Origin: an uncultured Clostridium sp.
Lineage (GTDB): Bacteria > Bacillota > Clostridia > Lachnospirales > Lachnospiraceae
Assembly: GCA_900549235.1 (NCBI GenBank)
Contig: URNT01000026.1
Span: 1 to 47,730, forward strand
Length of the DNA stretch: 47,730 bases
Direction: 5' to 3'
Below the pieces are notes generated by a model. The model worked only from the letters and a program-made list of their open reading frames with translations, did not search any database and was not told where the DNA came from. Each line of letters begins with the position of its first letter. Positions within the stretch are counted from its first letter, which is position 1. Shown in pieces: positions 1-7,361 of the stretch. The position numbers and the translations under genes were made by a program.

Positions 1-1
1 G

Positions 2-814
2 GATTCGGTGCTGGCCCATGACCTGCCTGCCATGGGGGACATCGACTCCTCCATCCTCCATTTCTGCTCTATGGTAAAGGAACACTGCAAGGTGGCGCTC
101 ACCGGAGAATGTGCCGACGAGATCTTCGGCGGTTATCCCTGGTTCCACCGGGAGGCCTGCTTAAAGGCTCATACCTTTCCCTGGACCATGGACCTTTCAG
201 CCAGACAGGTGCTTTTAAAGGACAGCTTTATCCAGGCTCTGGATATGGAGGATTATGTAAAAAATGCCTACGAAGCCTCCATTGCCTCCACCCCACGTCT
301 GGACGGGGAAAATGGCACCGAAGCCAGGCGCAGGGAAATCGCCTGGCTGAACCTGAACTGGTTTATGCAGACCCTTTTAAACCGTATGGACCGGGCCAGT
401 ATGTATTCCGGCCTGGAAGCCAGGGTTCCCTTTGCCGACCACCGGATCATCGAATATCTGTGGAATGTGCCCTGGGAAATGAAGGCGGCAGGCCGGGTGC
501 CAAAAGGCCTTCTCCGGAAGGCGGCCGAGGGGCTTCTGCCCCGGGAAATCCTTTACCGCCCGAAATCTCCCTATCCCAAAACCTATGATACCCGCTATGA
601 GGCCCTTTTGTCCCAGCATGTAAAGGAGCTCCTTCACGACTCCGCCTCACCGGTAATGGAATTTTTAGACAAAGAAAAAACAGAGACGTTTTTATCAAAC
701 CCCTCTGATTACGGAAAGCCCTGGTACGGCCAGCTGATGGCAGGCCCCCAGCTGCTGGCCTACATCCTGCAGATCGATTTCTGGCTCAGAACCTATCATA
801 TTCAGATATTATAG
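2..814 (+). CDS. asnB: Asparagine synthase (glutamine-hydrolysing), C-terminal part; 5' end outside window
   Basis: Partial gene: the reading frame is open from the first bases (codons from position 2), so the start lies upstream. The visible 270 residues are the synthetase domain, which adenylates aspartate and uses ammonia from the missing N-terminal glutaminase domain to make asparagine in the cytoplasm. Diagnostic stretches are LARDLP-like LAHDLPAMGDIDSS near the beginning, the ADEIFGGYP motif (family form SGEGSDELFGGYP), and the LLNRMDRASMYSGLEARVPF block typical of AsnB. The 3' end overlaps the convergent GGDEF gene by 13 bp. The GTG at position 8 would look like a start but falls inside conserved sequence, so it is not one. 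Confidence 0.9.
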   Translation, partial: DSVLAHDLPAMGDIDSSILHFCSMVKEHCKVALTGECADEIFGGYPWFHREACLKAHTFPWTMDLSARQVLLKDSFIQALDMEDYVKNAYEASIASTPRLDGENGTEARRREIAWLNLNWFMQTLLNRMDRASMYSGLEARVPFADHRIIEYLWNVPWEMKAAGRVPKGLLRKAAEGLLPREILYRPKSPYPKTYDTRYEALLSQHVKELLHDSASPVMEFLDKEKTETFLSNPSDYGKPWYGQLMAGPQLLAYILQIDFWLRTYHIQIL

Positions 815-1725
815 AAATAAAACTGATCCTTTCCCCTCCGCTTGGCCTCATAGCCAGCCATATCCGCCTTATAAAACAGCGTCTCATAATCCCTGCCGTC
901 TGCCGGGCAGACGGCTCCCCCGATGCTGCAGGAAATAGGAAGGTCCATCTCTGGAGATACCTGCATATCAGCTACAGCGCGGCACAGCCGTTCTGCCTGA
1001 GTTTTTCCCTCCTCCAGGGAAGGAATCCCAAGGAGCAGGGCCACAAACTCATCTCCCCCGACCCGGCCAAGGAGATGGCCCGGCTCTAAGTTCTCCCTAA
1101 GGATCCCCGCTACCCGACACAGCACCTCGTCTCCAAACCGGTGGCCCATGGTATCATTCACCTGTTTAAAATGATCCAGATCGATAAAGAGCAGGATGGA
1201 GCTTCCCTCCCGTTCCTCCTTTAAGGCCTCCTTGATCTTGTTTGAAATGGCCTCCCGGTTGTAAAGGCCTGTGAGAGAATCCGTCATGGCGCTGTTTCTC
1301 ATCTCGTCAAACAGCTGGCAGCAGCGGCGGCGCTGCCGGAAGGACTCCGTCACATCACGGCACATCAGAAAGGTACACCCCTCCGGTCCTCTGGCATACT
1401 GCAGCTTCTTGCGCCTGCAGCTCTCCGTCCTCCTGCAGGTGCTGAAAAAACAGGAGCAGCTCTCTTTTTTCTCCAGACCGGAACGCAGATCCTTTATCGC
1501 GGTATGGCGTCGGAAAAATGCCCTGTCCGCCTCAGACACACATCCCTCAATATAAGCCTCCATGGCCTGGGTATAACATCCCCCTTCCGTAAAATGCTCA
1601 TCTTCCTTCAGGCTTCTGAGGATCCGGTTCTCCTTCAGATCCAGACAAACAAAAAAATCACAGTGTTCCAGAACAAACTTCTGCACGATCTGCCTGTATA
1701 ATTCCTGTTCTGTCCTGTTTTCCAT
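802..1725 (-). CDS. Diguanylate cyclase-like GGDEF protein
   Basis: A 307-residue protein with an N-terminal PAS-like region (about 1-125) and a C-terminal GGDEF domain (about 140-305). Visible GGDEF landmarks are DSLTGLYNR (149-157), the metal-binding FIDLDHFKQVND segment (about 180-191) and an intact GGDEF at 223-227. The family makes cyclic di-GMP from two GTP. No RxxD inhibitory site precedes GGDEF, so product inhibition at that site is not expected. No membrane segment is visible, so it is probably cytoplasmic. The N-terminal half is unusually cysteine-rich (for example C90, C92, C97, C103, C117, C122, C135, C136), which could mean metal or redox sensing; that is inference. It is convergent with asnB and divergent from an XRE regulator. 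Confidence 0.88.
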   Translation of the reverse strand: MENRTEQELYRQIVQKFVLEHCDFFVCLDLKENRILRSLKEDEHFTEGGCYTQAMEAYIEGCVSEADRAFFRRHTAIKDLRSGLEKKESCSCFFSTCRRTESCRRKKLQYARGPEGCTFLMCRDVTESFRQRRRCCQLFDEMRNSAMTDSLTGLYNREAISNKIKEALKEEREGSSILLFIDLDHFKQVNDTMGHRFGDEVLCRVAGILRENLEPGHLLGRVGGDEFVALLLGIPSLEEGKTQAERLCRAVADMQVSPEMDLPISCSIGGAVCPADGRDYETLFYKADMAGYEAKRRGKDQFYFYNI

Positions 1726-1793
1726 GAGCTGCTTTGCTCCTTTCTCCAGAGTATGTATTTAAGTTCATAAAATAACTGTATTCTATAGTAATT

Positions 1794-1821
1794 TATAATA
1801 TAGAAACTGTAGTGTACACTA
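1794..1821 (+). promoter_or_regulatory. -10 element and 12-bp palindrome upstream of the XRE gene
   Basis: A TATAAT hexamer lies at 1794-1799 and a perfect 12-bp palindrome, TAGTGTACACTA, at 1810-1821, between that hexamer and the ribosome-binding site of the XRE gene. No good -35 is visible at the right distance. The position suits an autoregulatory operator for the XRE protein, which is inference. The region also separates this gene from the divergent GGDEF gene. Confidence 0.45.
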
Positions 1822-1839
1822 GTATAGAGGTGAATTGTA

Positions 1840-2184
1840 ATGCAGGATCATATTAAAACATTAGGTACGGTCATACGAAAAGCCAGAGAAGACCACGGCC
1901 TTTCCCAGTCCGCTCTGGCAGAACAGCTGGGTATCGATGTCCGTACCATCATAAATATTGAAAATTTCAGAGGCAACCCAAAATTTGAAGTCCTCTATCC
2001 TCTTGTGACCACACTGAAAATCCCGGCAGACCGACTGTTTTACCCCGATTCCTACAGTCCTGGTGATCTTAAGGGGCAGCTTTTATGGGAACTGCAGTGC
2101 TGCAGCGAGGAGGACGCCAAAGCCCTTCTCCCCACCATACGCTGCCTGCTTGAGCTTTTAAAGAACAGGCCCGCCGGACACTGA
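1840..2184 (+). CDS. XRE-family helix-turn-helix regulator
   Basis: A 114-residue DNA-binding protein. Residues about 8-65 form a Cro/C1-type HTH: LGTVIRKAREDHGLSQSALAEQL, then GIDVRTIINIENFRGNPKFEVLYPLVTTLKIP read as the second half of the fold. The C-terminal 45 residues form a short helical tail without a recognised domain. The ATG at 1840 is preceded by AGAGGTG at suitable spacing. The gene is monocistronic, divergent from the GGDEF gene, and has the palindrome at 1810-1821 in its leader, so autoregulation is plausible. Targets are unknown; nothing nearby marks it as phage-derived. Confidence 0.85.
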   Translation: MQDHIKTLGTVIRKAREDHGLSQSALAEQLGIDVRTIINIENFRGNPKFEVLYPLVTTLKIPADRLFYPDSYSPGDLKGQLLWELQCCSEEDAKALLPTIRCLLELLKNRPAGH

Positions 2185-2269
2185 CAGATATATGATTTTA
2201 TTTTACTACGTCTGTGAGAAAAAGACAAGAAAATATTCATTGTAATGCATGTAAATACTGTATTTTGAT

Positions 2270-3211
2270 TCAGTATCGAGGAACAGGTGTCTGCAGGTCG
2301 TAATAATACGGATATTCTTGAAACAGATCGGATACATTTTTTATAAGCTGCTTCTCAATGGGAGTAAGGGGTCTGTTTCCCCGGGCAATCATCAGCTTTC
2401 TGATTTTTGGGTGAAAGCTCAGAGGGATCTGAGCGATCTCAGACGGCATGGCGCTGCAGGGCATAAAGCAGTACACCGGCTCCAGCATAAGGGTTGTAAT
2501 CAGAAACTCAAGGTTATCGGCCCGGCGGAGCCGGCTTTCTGCTTTCAGCTTCATAGCAGGAAGGATCTCTTCTGTCAGCCTCCTGTAGATCATGGGAATA
2601 TCAAACAGCATCAACTCCGCCTTCTCCAGACAGCTATAATCCTTTTCCTGTAACACGCCCTCTGAAAGCTCCAGCTTTTCATAGACAGGATTATTTTTCG
2701 CAATACAGAGCATCAGCTCGTATTCCTTCATCACACTGCATTTTAAGCGGCCAAAGCGTCTGCGCCAGTCCTCGTCATAGGAGGTCACACATCCAAGATC
2801 TATGCTCCCTTCCTCCAGCGCCTCACAGATAGCCTGTGATTTCTCCACAACAGGGCGGATGGTAAGACAGGGATACTGCTTCTTAAACTCCCGGATCACC
2901 CGGCTGAATACCGCCGCGCTGCTTGATACCACCCCGATTCTCAGGGTCTCCCCCTTCTCACGGTACAGTTCCTTATAAAGCCGGTCTCTGAGGGCCAGTA
3001 TCTCCTCACAGGTTTCGGCATAGCGTTTTCCTGCGTCGGTAATCGAAAGCATATTTCCTCTGCGGCTAAACAGCGAAAGCCCCAGCTCCCGTTCCAGCTT
3101 TCCCAGAAAAATACTTAAGGTAGGCTGAGACACATGAAGTCTCTCCGATGCCTTTGACAGATTCTCCTCTCTGGCTATTTCCACAATGTATTCTAAATGA
3201 TGCAGATCCAT
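2270..3211 (-). CDS. LysR-family transcriptional regulator
   Basis: A 313-residue LysR-type regulator. The N-terminal winged HTH spans about residues 1-60 (MDLHHLEYIVEIAREENLSK, then ASERLHVSQPTLSIFLGKLE and a wing ending LFSRRGN). The effector-binding domain from about residue 90 begins LRIGVVSS, as usual for the family. A G-rich ribosome-binding site precedes the ATG. It is divergent from the mannonate-dehydratase-like gene and its permease across 126 bp containing a palindrome (3260-3273). By LysR convention it probably controls that pair and itself in response to the transported or metabolised compound. Effector unknown. Confidence 0.9.
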   Translation of the reverse strand: MDLHHLEYIVEIAREENLSKASERLHVSQPTLSIFLGKLERELGLSLFSRRGNMLSITDAGKRYAETCEEILALRDRLYKELYREKGETLRIGVVSSSAAVFSRVIREFKKQYPCLTIRPVVEKSQAICEALEEGSIDLGCVTSYDEDWRRRFGRLKCSVMKEYELMLCIAKNNPVYEKLELSEGVLQEKDYSCLEKAELMLFDIPMIYRRLTEEILPAMKLKAESRLRRADNLEFLITTLMLEPVYCFMPCSAMPSEIAQIPLSFHPKIRKLMIARGNRPLTPIEKQLIKNVSDLFQEYPYYYDLQTPVPRY

Positions 3212-3259
3212 AGGATGTCCCCCTTTTCTTATTATAGTTTTTCGCTATACTATTATATA

Positions 3260-3297
3260 TAAACTAAAGTTTACATTTTTTCAACGGGATTTATAAT
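3260..3297 (+). promoter_or_regulatory. Promoter with overlapping inverted repeat, candidate LysR operator
   Basis: TTTACA at 3270-3275, a 16-bp spacer and TATAAT at 3292-3297 form a good promoter for the gene at 3338. The inverted repeat TAAACT-AA-AGTTTA at 3260-3273 overlaps the -35 hexamer. A TATAAT also reads on the opposite strand at 3252-3257, towards the LysR gene. This arrangement suits a LysR operator controlling both directions; the assignment is by position only. Confidence 0.55.
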
Positions 3298-3337
3298 AAT
3301 ATTTACCAAATACTTTCAAGAAAAAGGGGGATCTGTC

Positions 3338-4312
3338 ATGATACATGTACAAGCAAACTGCAGCAGCCGCGTTACAGACCGGCAGCTTCAGGCGATTCAG
3401 GGAATGGGAATCCGTTATCTGGCGGTCAATGTGCTGCCGGAGGATACCGATTATGATTCCATTATGAGATTAGAGGAGCGGGCAGGGCATTATGATCTTA
3501 CCGTAGCGGACGCAGGCTGTCCGTCTCTCCAGAAATGTCCCCAGATCCATCTGGGTGCGTCAGACAGGGATCTGTGGATCCAGAAATACAATGAGTTTAC
3601 ACAGGTTCTTGGGAAAGCAGGGATCCCGGTAAACTATCTTGCCTGGCAGCCTAACGGAATCTTCCGCACCCGCATCGGAACGGGCCGTTTTAACCGGGGA
3701 CAGCATTCCTTTATCTGCGATATGGATGAGATAGAAAAGAGGCCTCTTTCTAATGGGCGGGCTTACAGCGAGGAGGAGATCTGGGATAACTTCCGGTATT
3801 TCCTGGATCGGGCCCTTCCCGTATGCGAAAAGGCCAACGTCCGTCTGGCCCTTCATCCCAACGATCCGCCTGTGCCAAGCCTTGGAGGCGTACACAGCCT
3901 GATCTGGAACAGCGACTGCTACCGCCGTGCCTTTGACCTCGCAGGAGACAGCCCCTGGCTTACCATGAAAATGTGCATCGGCTGTTGGCTTGAAAGCAAT
4001 AACTTTGGGGATCTTGAGAAAGATATAGAAGAATTCTGCCGCCGGGACAAGATCTCTGTCGTTCATTTCCGCAATGTAAGCTCTGTGATGCCTTATTTTG
4101 AGGAAACTCTTTTAGAAGACGGCTGGGGCGATATGCACCGGATCATGGAGCTTCTGGTTGCCCACGGCTGCCGGGGACAGCTAAATATTGACCATCCATT
4201 TTTTGAACCGGACGGAACCGGTATGTCCGAAATGTCCGCTGCCTATTTTATGGGGTATATGAAGGGGATGCTTCACAGTATAGAAAAACAGAAAAGGGGG
4301 ATTGAACAATGA
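3338..4312 (+). CDS. Mannonate dehydratase-like TIM-barrel enzyme (UxuA family)
   Basis: A 324-residue protein resembling UxuA, which removes water from D-mannonate to give 2-keto-3-deoxygluconate in hexuronate breakdown. Likely metal ligands are conserved in order: H173 in ALHPNDPP, C213 in KMCIGC, H243 in VVHFRN and D285/H286 in LNIDHP. It is shorter than typical UxuA (about 350-400 residues) and lacks the usual uronate neighbours (uxaC, uxuB), so the true substrate may be another sugar acid. The start follows GGGGGATC. It overlaps the downstream permease by 4 bp (ATGA), implying translational coupling and a shared substrate. Divergent LysR control is likely. Confidence 0.72.
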   Translation: MIHVQANCSSRVTDRQLQAIQGMGIRYLAVNVLPEDTDYDSIMRLEERAGHYDLTVADAGCPSLQKCPQIHLGASDRDLWIQKYNEFTQVLGKAGIPVNYLAWQPNGIFRTRIGTGRFNRGQHSFICDMDEIEKRPLSNGRAYSEEEIWDNFRYFLDRALPVCEKANVRLALHPNDPPVPSLGGVHSLIWNSDCYRRAFDLAGDSPWLTMKMCIGCWLESNNFGDLEKDIEEFCRRDKISVVHFRNVSSVMPYFEETLLEDGWGDMHRIMELLVAHGCRGQLNIDHPFFEPDGTGMSEMSAAYFMGYMKGMLHSIEKQKRGIEQ

Positions 4313-5574
4313 ATACTCAGCTTGTGATTACTCTGGTGGTACTGGTTTTGATGATCGCCGGATTTTTATGCGGAAAGTTCCGGCTGGGGCTGGTAGCTAT
4401 GACAGCAGCTACTGTTCTCTGCCTTACTGGTGTTTTGACCTTTAATGAGGCCTATGCAAATTTCAGTAATAATAACGTGGTGATGATCGGCGGTATGTTC
4501 ATACTCAGCGGTGCACTGAGCAAGACTTCTCTGGTTCCTAATATGCGCAGACTTCTGATGCGCCATTCGGAAAAATCCCAGTTGATCGTCTTTGTCTATA
4601 TGCTGGCCTGTGCTGTTCTCATCCAGTTCAGTATGCCTACTGCCCTGATCAGTATGCTCCTGCCTTTTATGGCGGCCTTTGATGACAGCAGCCGCGTGCA
4701 GCCTTCACACCTGCTTTTTCCTGGAGCCGTACTGGCCCATTGCTGTCAGGGCATCCTTCCCGGAGCCTATTTTGTTATGATCAACGGCCTTCTGGAGGCC
4801 AATGGTTCTCCTGTTATGATCGGAGCCCTGGACTATTCTAAGGTGATCCTTCTGCCCGCCCTGCTTGCCTTTGCCTATATTGTGCTGATTGGCTGGAAGG
4901 GGCTTCCCGGAACCAGTATCAATACCGCCTCCCTTCAAACAGGAAAGGAAAAAAATACCACTCTCACCCCGTTTCAGGAAAAAGCAGTTTACGTGATCTT
5001 TACCCTTAACTTTTTAGGAATCCTGTTTCAGCAGTATCTGCCCTTTGAAATGTATGTGCTTCCAGTGGCTGCTGTCATCATACTCTGCTATCTGAAGGCA
5101 CTGGATCTGAAGGATATAGGAGCCTTTATCAACCTGGATACCATCTTTATGCTGGCCGGTGTCATGCCTCTTGGAACCGCTATGCAGAAAACGGGAGCCG
5201 GAGCAATTGTATCAGACTTTATCATGGGGCTCCTGGGCGGAAATCCTTCTCCTATGCTCATGCTGTTTGCCTTCTACTTCGCGGGAGCAATCCTGACTCA
5301 GTTTATGAGCAACACTGCCACCCAGCAGGTATTTGTCCCTCTGGCCATCGTCACTGCCCTGTCCCAGGGACTGGATCCCAGACCCTTTACCATGGCGATC
5401 TTTGCCGGCTGTACTGCCGCCATGCTGACTCCCACCGGATCTCCTTCTATTGCCATTTCCTTTGGTGCCGGGCAGTACCGAATCAAGGATATACTTAAGG
5501 TATTCCTGCCTCTGTGGCTGCTCTATGGCATCTTTGTCTGTCTGGCAGCTGACTTTTTCTTCCCTCTGGGATAA
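4309..5574 (+). CDS. SLC13 / ion-transporter-superfamily permease
   Basis: A 421-residue integral membrane protein with about 10-12 hydrophobic segments, beginning at residue 5 with LVITLVVLVLMIAGFLCGKF. Two similar halves carry NNNVVMIGGMF and MSNTATQQVFVPLA, the second being the SNTA-type signature of the SLC13/CitMHS/ArsB superfamily, which moves dicarboxylates, sulphate or other anions with Na+ or H+. The second reentrant region carries TPTGSPS. It overlaps the dehydratase-like gene by 4 bp and is followed at once by a terminator. The neighbour suggests it imports a sugar acid; that substrate is inference. Confidence 0.82.
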   Translation: MNTQLVITLVVLVLMIAGFLCGKFRLGLVAMTAATVLCLTGVLTFNEAYANFSNNNVVMIGGMFILSGALSKTSLVPNMRRLLMRHSEKSQLIVFVYMLACAVLIQFSMPTALISMLLPFMAAFDDSSRVQPSHLLFPGAVLAHCCQGILPGAYFVMINGLLEANGSPVMIGALDYSKVILLPALLAFAYIVLIGWKGLPGTSINTASLQTGKEKNTTLTPFQEKAVYVIFTLNFLGILFQQYLPFEMYVLPVAAVIILCYLKALDLKDIGAFINLDTIFMLAGVMPLGTAMQKTGAGAIVSDFIMGLLGGNPSPMLMLFAFYFAGAILTQFMSNTATQQVFVPLAIVTALSQGLDPRPFTMAIFAGCTAAMLTPTGSPSIAISFGAGQYRIKDILKVFLPLWLLYGIFVCLAADFFFPLG

Positions 5575-5578
5575 ACCC

Positions 5579-5612
5579 AAACGCCCCGCATTCCATCTTC
5601 TGCGGGGCGTTT
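5579..5612. terminator. Bidirectional terminator between permease and cupin genes
   Basis: A 12-bp perfect stem (5579-5590 with 5601-5612, AAACGCCCCGCA) with a 10-nt loop sits between two convergent genes that end at 5574 and 5616. A-rich and T-rich flanks let it serve both directions. Confidence 0.85.
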
Positions 5613-5615
5613 CTT

Positions 5616-5972
5616 CTAGAATTGCGGCACGTTGATAATCAAAGCAATGATCTCCAGCGTCTCATCACCATAGCAGGCAATGCCATGGCTGTCACCTTCT
5701 TTACACATATGGTAGTCACCTGGAAGGAGAATGGCCTCCTCTCCGTTGTCGGTGACAAGGGCCTGGCCTTTTAGGATATAGTAGCCTTCAAATTCTCCAT
5801 GGTGCTCGTGGACACCGATGGAGGTTCCCGGCTGGAATACCACTCTTGCAAAGGTCCTTCCAGAACCGTATGCTTCATCCTTTGTCATAAAGGCATGAAA
5901 TTCCACCTGGCCCTTTCCCTTCTGGACCTGGGTCATGGTTTTTACTTCCATCTCATCCTTACGCCGTATCAT
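5616..5972 (-). CDS. Small cupin-domain protein
   Basis: A 118-residue single-domain cupin. Motif 1 reads GTSIGVHEHHGEFEGYYILKG, carrying the metal-binding H-x-H-x4-E pattern, and motif 2 reads LLPGDYHMCKEGDSHG. Such proteins bind a metal in a beta-barrel; function varies and cannot be set from sequence. The ATG at 5972 follows AGGAGGTGTCTT at ideal distance; an internal ATG (MEVKT) is less likely. It starts 13 bp after the flavodiiron gene and shares its operon, so a role in oxidative or nitrosative stress is plausible but unproven. It ends at the bidirectional terminator. Confidence 0.82.
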   Translation of the reverse strand: MIRRKDEMEVKTMTQVQKGKGQVEFHAFMTKDEAYGSGRTFARVVFQPGTSIGVHEHHGEFEGYYILKGQALVTDNGEEAILLPGDYHMCKEGDSHGIACYGDETLEIIALIINVPQF

Positions 5973-5985
5973 AAGACACCTCCTG

Positions 5986-7188
5986 TTATTTCATGGACCC
6001 GGCAATAGCTGCCGCCAGCGCATCCAGCTCTTCCATCTGATTCTCCTTCAGGGAGGATTTTACAGTAACCGTCTGCTCCAGGATCTCCATGTTCTTCATG
6101 CTGCCGATCAGTTCTCTCATCTGCTTGCCAGACAGAACGCCCCAGGAACCATTTTCCAGGAGGGCAACGGTGCGGTTCTGAAGATTGTGGGCCTTCATGT
6201 CAGACAGCAGGTGCTCCATGCTGCTGAAAATGCCGCCGTTATAAGTCACGGAAGCCAGAACCACATGGCTGCAGCGGAATGCCTCAGAAATCAGAGTGGA
6301 AGGATGGGTAGAGGACACATCATACATAACGATGTTCCGGATCCCATGGTCCGCCAGTCTGCATGCCAGGATATTGGCCGCATTTTCCGTATTTCCGTAG
6401 ATGGAGCCGTATACGATCATCACAGCCTGTTCCTCCGGCTGGTAGCTGCTCCATGCCATATACTTGTCAATGTACCAGCTGATGTTCTCCCGCCATACAG
6501 GGCCGTGGAGCGGGCACAGCATCCGGATTTCAAGGGCAGAGGCCTTCTTAAGAAGGGTCTGAACAGAGGGTCCGTATTTTCCTACGATATTGGTATAATA
6601 TCTTCTGGCGTCATCCAGCCAGTCCCGCTCAAAATTCACCTCATCCGCAAAAAGGTTGCCGTTCATAGCGCCGAAGGTTCCGAAGGCGTCTGCAGAAAAA
6701 AGGATTTTCTCTGTCATATCATAGGTTACCATCACCTCCGGCCAGTGCACCATAGGGGCCATCACAAAGGTAAAGGTATGAGCGCCAGTGGAAAGGGTGT
6801 CATTTTCCTTTACGATCAGGGCGCGGGAATCAATATCAAAATCGTAGAACTGCTTGATAATGGGGACTGTTTTAGGGTTGCATACCACCTGTACCTGAGG
6901 GTATTTTCTTACCACCTCTCCCAGAGTAGCACAGTGATCTGGCTCCATATGGTTTACGATCACATAGTCCAGAGAGCGTCCGTTTAAAACCGCCTCCAAA
7001 TTCTCAAAAAACTGGCCGGACACAGCCCAGTCCACGGTATCAAACAGAACTGTTTTCTCATCCAGCAGCAGATAAGAATTATATGATACACCCCGGGGAA
7101 TGGGGTACGCATTTTCAAACAAAGCCAGTCTGCGGTCTGTGCCGCCTATCCAGAACAGATCATCCGTTACATTCTTAACACAGTACAT
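5986..7188 (-). CDS. fprA: FprA-type flavodiiron protein (O2/NO reductase)
   Basis: About 400 residues when started at the ATG at 7188, which has AAAGGAAGA nine bases upstream; nearby in-frame ATGs at 7191 and 7194 sit closer. The N-terminal beta-lactamase-fold domain carries the diiron ligands: H80, E82, D84 and H85 in VNHMEPDH, H148 in APMVHWPE, D167 in FSADAFG and H228 in CPLHGP. The C-terminal flavodoxin domain begins near residue 255 with MIVYGSIYGNTENAA, the FMN phosphate loop. The family reduces O2 to water, or NO to N2O, with electrons from rubredoxin or a flavoprotein, protecting anaerobes. It is first in an operon with the cupin gene and has a well-formed promoter at 7242-7270. Confidence 0.93.
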   Translation of the reverse strand: MYCVKNVTDDLFWIGGTDRRLALFENAYPIPRGVSYNSYLLLDEKTVLFDTVDWAVSGQFFENLEAVLNGRSLDYVIVNHMEPDHCATLGEVVRKYPQVQVVCNPKTVPIIKQFYDFDIDSRALIVKENDTLSTGAHTFTFVMAPMVHWPEVMVTYDMTEKILFSADAFGTFGAMNGNLFADEVNFERDWLDDARRYYTNIVGKYGPSVQTLLKKASALEIRMLCPLHGPVWRENISWYIDKYMAWSSYQPEEQAVMIVYGSIYGNTENAANILACRLADHGIRNIVMYDVSSTHPSTLISEAFRCSHVVLASVTYNGGIFSSMEHLLSDMKAHNLQNRTVALLENGSWGVLSGKQMRELIGSMKNMEILEQTVTVKSSLKENQMEELDALAAAIAGSMK

Positions 7189-7241
7189 CATCATTCTTCC
7201 TTTCATTTTATCTTTACATATACCTTTGTTAATCCGCATAA

Positions 7242-7270
7242 AGTATACTATATTTTGATGCAAATGTCAC
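7242..7270 (-). promoter_or_regulatory. Promoter of the flavodiiron-cupin operon
   Basis: On the minus strand GTGACA (7270-7265), a 17-bp spacer and TATACT (7247-7242) make a sigma-A type promoter about 55 bp upstream of the flavodiiron start. No obvious operator was recognised. Confidence 0.65.
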
Positions 7271-7280
7271 TTATTTATTT

Positions 7281-7356
7281 AAAAAACGGGAAAATGAACA
7301 AAAGCTGCCCGGCAGTCTGCAGGGGAATCCCTTACAGAATACTGCCGGACAGCTTT
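7281..7356 (-). terminator. Terminator of the envelope gene pair
   Basis: A 16-bp stem with one mismatch pairs 7341-7356 with 7301-7316 (AAAGCTG-CCGGCAGT type arms), six bases after the stop at 7362. On the minus strand a T-rich stretch follows, ending in TTTTTT at 7286-7281. Confidence 0.75.
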
Positions 7357-7361
7357 ACCTG

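Noticed and set aside
5935..6987. A 350-codon open frame on the plus strand
   Set aside because: It is antisense to the flavodiiron gene, whose motifs and start signals are clear. The translated sequence has no recognisable domain.
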